A stretch of 5,730 nt of DNA from Candidatus Aminicenantota bacterium (GTDB lineage Bacteria; Acidobacteriota; Aminicenantia; UBA2199). Position 1 is the stretch's first letter; each line of letters opens with the position of its first letter. Of this stretch, positions 1 to 5,730 are shown one piece after another. A program made the position numbers and the translations under genes. The notes under the pieces were generated by a model. It was given only the letters and a program-made list of their open reading frames with translations. It was not told the DNA's origin and made no database searches. The DNA is taken from the NCBI GenBank assembly GCA_030639705.1, contig DAOWKX010000225.1, positions 1 to 5,730 on the forward strand. The letters are read 5' to 3'.

Positions 1-1067
1 AGCTCATAGTAATAATCCGTATGGCTGGAAATATTTTTTAATCCGTCAATCACATCTGTTGTATAGACCATCATACCACCGGTATAAAGGGTTAGATTTC
101 TGAAGATTTTTTCCAGATCTAAAAACTCAGCAACGGAGGAACGTAATTCACAATCCATTGGTTTCCCCATCATAATAACATTATAATTAATATGGTTATT
201 TATGAGTTCTTTTGAAAACTGATATTGTGGAAAAAAACTGGAAAATTGTAACTGTTTTTTAAGCTGAGCAATACTTTGATCAATATTCAATTTGTTATAA
301 TGTAAAGATTCATAATCCTTAATCATATCAATGATGACTTTTGTCATGGAAAATAGCGGAGAGATATCTCGGTGTTGAAAGTGAATCCACCACCTCTCTC
401 CACCATTTGTGGCCATTAACTCTGTGATCAACTTGATAATTCTGTAGTTAGGCACTAAAAATTCATTCTTGAAATTCTGGAATTCTTTCGGGTAAGTGTT
501 GAGAAATTGGATGGCATCTTTATTACTTTGACTAAAATTAAAGATATTTTTGTATGAATCGATCAAACTTTTTTTCAATTTGTTTATTTTATTTTTTAAA
601 GCTTCTTCTGCTGAAAATTTTAACTGTTTACAGGTAAGGAAATCCTTTCTTAATAATTCCTCAATTTTTACCAACATGCTGGTCTTATTTCTGGAAACCT
701 TAATCTTATGAATTTTCAGAGGAGTCAATATCATTAAACGGTCTGTTGTATGTAAAATTTGGGTGATGAAGTGAAAAATACCGTTAGATACTTGTTGATC
801 ATATTCGGTTGTTTGAAAGGAGAGTATGAAATTCCTCCCCATATAGGATTTTTTACCAATGGATTTATTTTTTGTCAAAATATTAAATATTTTGGTTTTT
901 TCATTGTTTATAAATAGTGTGAATTTCTCTTTAGCAAGTTCTTTTACCTGGCTGGTTCCAACAAAAATTCTAACCGGGAGCTTTAACTTGACATCACCCT
1001 TGGCGAATATCAACGTAAATGAAAAAACAAAAAGTAGACAAAGACAACAGATCTGCTTTCGAATCAT
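1..1067 (-). CDS. Secreted VWFA-related domain protein, divergent (partial; C-terminus off the left edge)
   Basis: The minus-strand frame is open from an ATG at 1067-1065 to the window edge: 355 complete residues plus two bases, with no stop reached. Residues 1-22 form a signal peptide (basic RK, hydrophobic core, ending IFA before KGD). The cysteines at 7, 8 and 10 do not fit a lipobox. Residues 30-80 resemble the N-terminal strand-rich part of VWFA-related proteins (PVRIFV, then FTLFINNEKTKIF). Residues 80-125 resemble the first half of a VWA fold (FILSF, then TDRLMILTPLKIHKIKV), but the DxSxS metal motif is absent. Residues 130-300 are Lys-rich and look mostly helical. The visible end (TGGMMVYTTDVIDGLKNIS, then TDYYYE) resembles the closing segment of that family, where a YY-L motif is typical. 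An AAGGA Shine-Dalgarno at 1080-1076 lies 8 nt from the start codon. The gene is divergent from the phoH operon and visibly more AT-rich. The reading frame is certain; the family call is recalled from pattern, not searched. Confidence 0.72.
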   Translation of the reverse strand, partial: MIRKQICCLCLLFVFSFTLIFAKGDVKLKLPVRIFVGTSQVKELAKEKFTLFINNEKTKIFNILTKNKSIGKKSYMGRNFILSFQTTEYDQQVSNGIFHFITQILHTTDRLMILTPLKIHKIKVSRNKTSMLVKIEELLRKDFLTCKQLKFSAEEALKNKINKLKKSLIDSYKNIFNFSQSNKDAIQFLNTYPKEFQNFKNEFLVPNYRIIKLITELMATNGGERWWIHFQHRDISPLFSMTKVIIDMIKDYESLHYNKLNIDQSIAQLKKQLQFSSFFPQYQFSKELINNHINYNVIMMGKPMDCELRSSVAEFLDLEKIFRNLTLYTGGMMVYTTDVIDGLKNISSHTDYYYE

Positions 1068-1075
1068 TTTTGTTA

Positions 1076-1080
1076 TCCTT
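1076..1080 (-). promoter_or_regulatory. Shine-Dalgarno of the minus-strand secreted-protein gene
   Basis: The minus strand reads AAGGA here, 8 nt before the ATG at 1067-1065. Together with the signal peptide that begins at that ATG, it fixes the start of the minus-strand gene. Confidence 0.7.
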
Positions 1081-1086
1081 GCTATT

Positions 1087-1116
1087 ATAATAATATAAAA
1101 AATGAAAAAAATTCAA
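1087..1116 (-). promoter_or_regulatory. Possible promoter for the minus-strand gene
   Basis: On the minus strand, TTGAAT (1116-1111) is followed after 18 bp by TATTAT (1092-1087). This would start transcription near 1080, giving a leader of only about 13 nt. A perfect TATAAT at 1089-1084 overlaps it, but would place the start inside the Shine-Dalgarno. The whole stretch is A/T, so such matches arise easily by chance. The TTGAAT lies within an inverted repeat. Confidence 0.25.
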
Positions 1117-1131
1117 TTTTTTGAATTTTTT
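1106..1131. repeat. Perfect 11-bp AT-rich inverted repeat with 4-nt loop
   Basis: The left arm 1106-1116 (AAAAAATTCAA) is the exact complement of the right arm 1121-1131 (TTGAATTTTTT), with TTTT between them. It lies 39 bp upstream of the minus-strand start codon. With one G-C pair in eleven, it would be a weak RNA hairpin. A DNA-level role, such as an operator for a dimeric regulator or a bendable promoter element, is equally possible. It overlaps the candidate -35 of the minus-strand gene. Confidence 0.5.
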
Positions 1132-1240
1132 ATTTTTGATTTCTGGGCCTCGCCCTTAGCTTCGATGATTGGGTACGATCTTTTGAACTATTGAAACTCG
1201 CTTAGCGTTTTTTTTAATCTTTTTGACCTGCAATATCAAT

Positions 1241-1269
1241 TTGACAATTGTTGTTTTGCTGTTTATAAT
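1241..1269 (+). promoter_or_regulatory. Consensus sigma-70-type promoter of the phoH operon
   Basis: A perfect -35 hexamer TTGACA (1241-1246) and a perfect -10 hexamer TATAAT (1264-1269) are separated by exactly 17 bp. Transcription would begin near 1276, giving a leader of about 27 nt before the phoH ATG at 1303. It is the only strong plus-strand promoter seen ahead of the operon. With all downstream genes overlapping, it probably drives all four. I see no clear operator or heat-shock-type element around it. Confidence 0.85.
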
Positions 1270-1302
1270 GAGTCCAATGTTATTGGTACGGAACAATCAA
1301 AT

Positions 1303-2250
1303 ATGGAAGAAATAATTTACCCGGATCCTTATTCCCAGGATCTATTCCCCATCATTCAAAAGAATATTGTTCAACTGGAGTCGACTTTTAAGATCGATAT
1401 TTCCCTTCGCGGCAACAAAATCATGTTTGAAGGAGAATCCCGGTATAAAAAAACCTTTAAAAAATATTTAAAGCACATCCTGGAATTAATAAAAAAAAAC
1501 GGAGACCTAAATGAAGATGATTTTAATCTCAGCCTGAGCCTGGCCAATGACGGAAAAATCGAAATGATTGGAAAAGAGATAGATTCCAAATCCATTCTTA
1601 AACTAAACGGCAAAGAAGTCACCGCCAAAACCTATAACCAGAGCAATTATATTAAAGCCATGAAAAAGAGCGACCTGGTTTTCAGTATCGGACCCGCAGG
1701 AACCGGAAAAACGTTTTTAGCCATTGCCGTTGCCCTCCACTACCTGCTGAAAAAAGGAGTGGAACGAATTGTCCTCACCAGACCGGTTGTAGAAGCAGGC
1801 GAAAAACTGGGTTTTCTCCCAGGAGATATCCAGCAGAAAGTGAATCCTTATTTCAGACCATTATATGATGCCCTTTACCATTTTATAGGTTTTGAAAAAA
1901 CCTCTGAATATATTGAGAAGGGGATCATTGAGCTTGCACCCCTGGCCTATATGAGGGGGCGAACCATCAACAAAGCCTTTATCATTCTTGATGAAGGCCA
2001 GAACACCTCCAATTCTCAGATGAAAATGTTTCTCACCCGTTTCGGTCAGAATTCAAAAGTGGTGGTTACGGCTGACATCTCACAGATCGATCTGACAGAA
2101 CCTAAAAAATCCGGTATTTTTAAAGCCATCAAGATATTGAAATCCATTAAAGGAATCCGAATTATTACTTTGAATTCAACCGATGTGATCAGACACGAAC
2201 TGGTCCAAAAAATTATCGAAGCCTACGAAAAAAAGAAAAATGAAGTATAA
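1303..2250 (+). CDS. phoH: PhoH-like (YbeZ-type) ATPase
   Basis: This is a cytoplasmic P-loop ATPase of the PhoH/YbeZ family, 315 residues, close to the usual length. Residues 1-100 form the basic N-terminal region typical of the family, including a KH-like stretch (IDISLRGNKIMFEGE). The ATPase domain has Walker A GPAGTGKT (130-137), RPVVEAGEKLGFLPGD (160-175), MRGRT (217-221), Walker B FIILDE (226-231) and LTRFG (244-248). The usual TGD motif reads TAD (256-258), followed by QIDL. YbeZ proteins are known to work with YbeY in rRNA processing, and ybeY lies two genes downstream here. The start follows the consensus promoter and has a weak GGAA ribosome-binding sequence 9 nt upstream. The end overlaps the next gene by 11 bp. 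The family is certain; the exact substrate in the cell is not settled for the family. Confidence 0.95.
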   Translation: MEEIIYPDPYSQDLFPIIQKNIVQLESTFKIDISLRGNKIMFEGESRYKKTFKKYLKHILELIKKNGDLNEDDFNLSLSLANDGKIEMIGKEIDSKSILKLNGKEVTAKTYNQSNYIKAMKKSDLVFSIGPAGTGKTFLAIAVALHYLLKKGVERIVLTRPVVEAGEKLGFLPGDIQQKVNPYFRPLYDALYHFIGFEKTSEYIEKGIIELAPLAYMRGRTINKAFIILDEGQNTSNSQMKMFLTRFGQNSKVVVTADISQIDLTEPKKSGIFKAIKILKSIKGIRIITLNSTDVIRHELVQKIIEAYEKKKNEV

Positions 2251-4531
2251 ACTGAACTTTTTCAAAGATTATAATTCCCATAACGGAAAGATCAAGAAAA
2301 GACCGTCTTCACTAAAAATATTATTTGCCATTATATTTATTTTGGCCATTTCTTACATTTTGTATATTCCCCTGGACAAACCCATTGTGACCGATACGCT
2401 CAAAACCGGAGATATTGTTAAAAAAGACATTATTATCACTAAAGATATCACCCTTGAAGATAAAGAAAACACTGATAAAACAAGGAAAGCAGCCATTGAG
2501 AATGTGGTTCCGGTTTATGAATATCACTCTGAGAACCAGGGAAAAACCAAGAACCTGATCAATGAATGGTACCATTTTTTAAGACAGTCCAGAAAAACAT
2601 ATATTAAAAACAGAAAAGAACTTCAAAAAATTAAGGAAACCATTGAAAAAAACTTTGGAATTGGTCTTACCGAAAAAACCTTAAAATATATATTGCTCTC
2701 AAATGTTTTCAATAAAGTCAATTCGAATAGATTGTTTGAATTCATTAAACCCTTTGAAAAAAAAGGAATTTTAGCCTCAAAAGCCGGGGCAAAAAAAAGC
2801 AAAGCCGGTACCATCAAAGTGGTTTCCAAAATCAAGGATCCCCAGATCCTGAAAGTTGATAAAATATACGATCTGAGGGAAATAGAGGTCTCTTTAAAAA
2901 AATTTTTGAAAAGCGAGAAAATCGGCAAAGAAGACATTGACATTATTGTTTCGATTTTCATGGAATTCATGGATGTCAATCTCGCCTATTCAATCACCCT
3001 GACCCGGGAAGAAGAAAACCTGGCCGCTTCTCAAATCAACCCGGTGATCATTAAACTGAAGGCCGGTAAAATCATCTTGAGAAAGGGCGATGAAATAAAA
3101 CCGGATGACATTAAAATCATAAAACTGATTGCTGCTGAACAGAAAACCAGAGAGAAAACAATATCCACCTTTTATCTGATATTAGCCATCATGGCTTTTT
3201 TATTGATTTTCACAGCGCGGTTTTTCAGCTTATGGAAATCCACTGATCTGAACAGGAAAAAACTGTTTGTGGTGACCAGTGCCACCCTATTTGTCAGTGT
3301 GGCAATCTATAGAATATCCATATTTTTATTTCCCATTATCCTAAAAAATATTTCTGTTGAAATCAATTATCAAATCAGCAGTATTTATTTCGCCATACCC
3401 TTTGCGTTCGGAGCTCTTATTATCGCCTTTACATTCAATCTCCAGAGCGCCGTGATCTATTCCTTTCTCAATGCCATCTTAAGTGGAATAATATGTGATT
3501 GGAATTTTAAAATTGTAATATATGTTCTGGTGGGAAATCTGGCAGCCAGTTATGCGATTGAATTTTATGCGCGAATCAAACGATCCGCTATTTTGAAAGC
3601 CAGTCTCTTCTGGCTCCTTCCGTTTAATATTGTATGCATACTGTTGTTCAATCTGACAGACCCCGACATAGACATTTCGTTAATGCTTTTCAATGTTTTT
3701 TTTGTCGGCTTTTCAGCTGTTTTATCCCCCCTTCTGGCAAATTTTATCATCCCCCTGTGGGAAATTATCTTTAATCTGATCAATGATTTGAAACTGATTG
3801 AGCTGAATAATCTGAATCTTCCGATATTCAGGGAGATGCTGGAAAAAGCACCCGGAACCTACCATCATTCACAGATGGTGGCCTCCCTATCGGAAACAGC
3901 CGCACTCGATCTGAATCTATCACCATATCTGATAACGGCAATGGCACTCTACCATGATATCGGAAAAATTGAAAATCCCCAGTTTTTTACCGAGAATAAT
4001 ACGGTTTACCCGGATAATACCCATGATAAACTCAATCCCCAGGAAAGTGCCAAAATGATTATTGCCCACATTTCCGATGGAATGGACATGGCCAAAGAAT
4101 TGAAACTCCCCCAGGTGGTGGCCTGCTCTATCAATCAACATCATGGAACCAAACTGGTTCGCTTTTTCTATGACCAGGCCCTGGAGCAACTGGATGTTGA
4201 AACCGATGACCTGGATGAAAAAACCTTCAGGTACCCCGGAGAAAAACCACAGAATATTGAAAATGCCATCATAATGCTGGCAGACCAGGTGGAGGCGGCT
4301 TCCAAAAGTTTATCCAAACCAACCGATGAAGAGATTCGGAACATTATTCAGAAGATCATAGACTCCGATATAGAAGAAAAACAATTTGATGAATGCGATG
4401 GCCTGACCTTTAAATCCTTGAACATCATTGCCAATGGATTTCTCAGAAAACTCTCATCCATCTACCACATGCGTATCTCCTATCCGGGATTTGATTTCAA
4501 GGAAAAAAATGATAAACCTGATCAAAAATAA
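2240..4531 (+). CDS. pgpH: PgpH/YqfF-type membrane HD phosphohydrolase, probable c-di-AMP phosphodiesterase
   Basis: This 763-residue inner-membrane protein has the full PgpH layout. There is one N-terminal membrane helix (about 25-43), a large extracytoplasmic 7TMR-HDED-type region (about 45-305), a bundle of about seven membrane helices (about 309-505), and a cytoplasmic HD domain (about 530-750). All expected metal ligands are present: the His pair after GTY (542-543), HDIGK (H572, D573), IIAH (H610), the His pair in INQHHGT (634-635) and LADQVEA (D682). Characterised members (Listeria PgpH) hydrolyse cyclic di-AMP; activity here is inferred. The extracytoplasmic part may sense a signal and carries a short Lys/Ala/Gly-rich segment near 180-190. 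The start lies inside the end of phoH with only a purine-rich run upstream, which suggests translational coupling. The 3' end overlaps ybeY by 23 bp. Confidence 0.93.
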   Translation: MKYKLNFFKDYNSHNGKIKKRPSSLKILFAIIFILAISYILYIPLDKPIVTDTLKTGDIVKKDIIITKDITLEDKENTDKTRKAAIENVVPVYEYHSENQGKTKNLINEWYHFLRQSRKTYIKNRKELQKIKETIEKNFGIGLTEKTLKYILLSNVFNKVNSNRLFEFIKPFEKKGILASKAGAKKSKAGTIKVVSKIKDPQILKVDKIYDLREIEVSLKKFLKSEKIGKEDIDIIVSIFMEFMDVNLAYSITLTREEENLAASQINPVIIKLKAGKIILRKGDEIKPDDIKIIKLIAAEQKTREKTISTFYLILAIMAFLLIFTARFFSLWKSTDLNRKKLFVVTSATLFVSVAIYRISIFLFPIILKNISVEINYQISSIYFAIPFAFGALIIAFTFNLQSAVIYSFLNAILSGIICDWNFKIVIYVLVGNLAASYAIEFYARIKRSAILKASLFWLLPFNIVCILLFNLTDPDIDISLMLFNVFFVGFSAVLSPLLANFIIPLWEIIFNLINDLKLIELNNLNLPIFREMLEKAPGTYHHSQMVASLSETAALDLNLSPYLITAMALYHDIGKIENPQFFTENNTVYPDNTHDKLNPQESAKMIIAHISDGMDMAKELKLPQVVACSINQHHGTKLVRFFYDQALEQLDVETDDLDEKTFRYPGEKPQNIENAIIMLADQVEAASKSLSKPTDEEIRNIIQKIIDSDIEEKQFDECDGLTFKSLNIIANGFLRKLSSIYHMRISYPGFDFKEKNDKPDQK
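4499..4503 (+). promoter_or_regulatory. Shine-Dalgarno that sets the ybeY start
   Basis: AAGGA lies 5 nt before the ATG at 4509, inside the end of the upstream membrane-hydrolase gene. The same frame is open from an ATG at 4428, but the 27 extra residues read as shifted-frame shadow of the upstream gene and resemble no YbeY N-terminus. Confidence 0.75.
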
Positions 4532-4913
4532 ATACAGATTAGACCAGAATTATTTTATTAACCGGCTAAAACCTGTAATCCAGAAGCTGGATATCAAAGG
4601 AGACATCTCCATCAAGCTGGGCTCTGAAGATGAATCACGGGATTTAAATCAAAAATATCTCCAGAAAGATTACCCCACCGATGTGTTGAGTTTTCCAATT
4701 CAACAGCAGCTGCCCGAAGGATATTACCTGGGGGATATTTTCATCTGCATGCCCATTGCCCGGGAACAGGCCAAAAAAGAGAAAATTTCCCTGAAAAATG
4801 AACTGCTCATACTGATGATTCATGGAATTCTGCATCTGGCAGGCTATGATCATGAAGGGGATAACGGAGAGATGTTCAGCTTACAGGACCAAATTATTGA
4901 TGAAATAAAATGA
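4509..4913 (+). CDS. ybeY: YbeY endoribonuclease / rRNA maturation factor
   Basis: This is a cytoplasmic metal-dependent endoribonuclease that matures rRNA 3' ends and takes part in ribosome quality control in characterised bacteria. The 134-residue protein is somewhat shorter than E. coli YbeY (about 155). The signature HGILHLAGYDH spans 105-115 and supplies the three zinc-binding His (105, 109, 115). TDVLSFP (57-63) and GDIFIC (75-80) are also present. The family position usually held by Arg in the YRGKD-like segment is Leu here (YLQKD, 50-54). The start was chosen from an AAGGA 5 nt upstream, and because the longer frame from 4428 adds unrelated sequence. The gene overlaps the HD-hydrolase gene by 23 bp and the DUF72 gene by 4 bp. 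Sharing an operon with phoH matches the conserved ybeZ-ybeY pairing. Confidence 0.93.
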   Translation: MINLIKNKYRLDQNYFINRLKPVIQKLDIKGDISIKLGSEDESRDLNQKYLQKDYPTDVLSFPIQQQLPEGYYLGDIFICMPIAREQAKKEKISLKNELLILMIHGILHLAGYDHEGDNGEMFSLQDQIIDEIK

Positions 4914-5725
4914 AATCGGTAAACCATAAGACCCAGTACCAGTATGGAACCGCAGGATGGAGTTACAAAGACTGGGAAGGCACGGTATATCCCCTCCAGC
5001 GCGAGGCTTTTTTCAACCCTTTGTTATTTCTTTCCAATGATTTTGACTTTGTTGAAGTAAATACCACCTTCTACCGTATTCCCTCTTTGAAGTTGACCAG
5101 TGGCTGGGTCAAAAAAACCGAATCCATTCCCGGATTTTCCTTCTGGATAAAAATCTATCAGAATTTCACCCATAAAAGGCAGTTGACCGGAGATGAACTC
5201 CGGGATTTTTTTAATTCCTGTCAGCCTTTGATACGATCCAAAAAATTAGCGGGATTTCTGGCCCAGTTTCCCTATTCCTTTAAATTGAACACCGAAAATA
5301 TGGATTATTTAGAGGAACTGCAGTCCGGTTTCAATGGCTATCCCTTTGCCGTTGAATTCCGTCATGACAGCTGGAACCGGGAAGAAATAATCGATTTTTT
5401 CAAACAAAACAGGTTGATCTGGGTGAACATTGATCAGCCGGTCATCTCCAGATCACTTCCTCTGACTTCCGAGTTCACCCATCCCCTGGTTTCATATTTC
5501 CGGCTTCACGGACGCAACTATCAATCCTGGTTTTCCAACCAGGGCCGGGATGCCCGCTACAACTACAGCTACTCTACCAGGGAACTCAATCAGATTGCTG
5601 AAAAAATAAAAAAGTTATCCAATCTAGCTAAAACAATCTTCATCTCCGGCAACAACCACTACAAAGGCCAGGCCGTCCGCAACCTGAAAGAACTAAAAAC
5701 AATCATTAACGAAAATCAACCTTAA
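4910..5725 (+). CDS. DUF72 (YecE-like) family protein
   Basis: This 271-residue cytoplasmic protein belongs to the DUF72/YecE family, which has a TIM-barrel-like fold and unknown biochemical activity. Family marks, in order, are GTAGWSYKDW (13-22), VEVNTTFYRIPS (48-59), TH in the segment around 87-88 (usually KAPR-x-TH-like), LAQFPYSF (117-124), AVEFRHDSW (147-155), FRLHGRN (197-203) and the closing NNHYKGQAVRNLKEL (248-262). The length is within the usual range. Its ATG overlaps the ybeY stop as ATGA, and no Shine-Dalgarno is visible just upstream, so translation probably depends on reinitiation by ribosomes finishing ybeY. That coupling hints at a shared function or expression with rRNA maturation, but no catalytic role can be assigned. 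Only five bases follow the stop, so a terminator or further operon genes cannot be judged. Confidence 0.93.
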   Translation: MKSVNHKTQYQYGTAGWSYKDWEGTVYPLQREAFFNPLLFLSNDFDFVEVNTTFYRIPSLKLTSGWVKKTESIPGFSFWIKIYQNFTHKRQLTGDELRDFFNSCQPLIRSKKLAGFLAQFPYSFKLNTENMDYLEELQSGFNGYPFAVEFRHDSWNREEIIDFFKQNRLIWVNIDQPVISRSLPLTSEFTHPLVSYFRLHGRNYQSWFSNQGRDARYNYSYSTRELNQIAEKIKKLSNLAKTIFISGNNHYKGQAVRNLKELKTIINENQP

Positions 5726-5730
5726 AATAT

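Noticed and set aside
859..1098. Plus-strand frame of 79 codons
   Set aside because: It lies opposite the signal-peptide end of the minus-strand gene, which has a good Shine-Dalgarno and a long open frame. The plus-strand product has no recognisable features.
1199..1215. Terminator-like CGC-TTA-GCG followed by eight T
   Set aside because: The stem is only three base pairs with a three-base loop, and no gene on the plus strand ends just upstream for it to terminate.
1371..1628. Minus-strand frame inside phoH
   Set aside because: It is a shadow of the phoH reading frame; the product has no family features and no ribosome-binding site was noticed.
2321..4189. Four minus-strand frames within the HD-hydrolase gene
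   Set aside because: All lie opposite a well-conserved coding region with an intact domain layout, and their products look like reverse-frame translations.
4428..4508. Longer ybeY start at the upstream ATG
   Set aside because: The 27 added residues lie wholly within the HD-hydrolase coding region and resemble no YbeY N-terminus. A good AAGGA sits before the ATG at 4509.
4644..4853. Minus-strand frame inside ybeY
   Set aside because: It is opposite the zinc-motif region of ybeY and is an expected shadow.
5726..5730. Possible terminator or next gene after the DUF72 stop
   Set aside because: Only five bases remain, too few to support any call.

Overview
The window holds part of one gene on the minus strand and a compact four-gene plus-strand operon, separated by a divergent AT-rich intergenic region. 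The order phoH-like ATPase, membrane HD hydrolase (PgpH/YqfF type), ybeY is familiar from Gram-positive bacteria and from Desulfobacterota (former Deltaproteobacteria). The moderately AT-rich composition, and a secreted VWFA-related protein next door, make a Desulfobacterota-like anaerobe my best guess. This is inferred from gene order and protein style only; no rRNA or other taxonomic marker is present.

Layout. Bases 1-1067 (minus strand) encode the first 355 residues of an exported protein that continues beyond the left edge. It has a signal peptide and looks like a divergent VWFA-related domain with a degenerate metal site. Bases 1068-1302 are intergenic. They contain a perfect 11-bp AT-rich inverted repeat close to the minus-strand gene, an unexplained GC-richer stretch ending in a T-tract, and a perfect consensus sigma-70-type promoter (TTGACA, 17 bp, TATAAT) 33 bp before phoH. 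Bases 1303-5725 carry phoH, pgpH-like, ybeY and a DUF72 gene. Every junction overlaps (11, 23 and 4 bp), so a single transcript with translational coupling is likely.

How the genes fit together. PhoH/YbeZ-like ATPase and the YbeY endoribonuclease are established partners in rRNA processing and ribosome quality control. The membrane HD protein between them keeps all the residues expected of a c-di-AMP phosphodiesterase, which places second-messenger turnover in the same transcript as rRNA maturation. The last gene encodes a DUF72 (YecE-like) protein of unknown biochemical role; its tight coupling to ybeY is the least expected part of the operon. I found no tRNA, rRNA, CRISPR array, transposase or convincing intrinsic terminator. 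The operon's end cannot be judged because only five bases follow the last stop codon.
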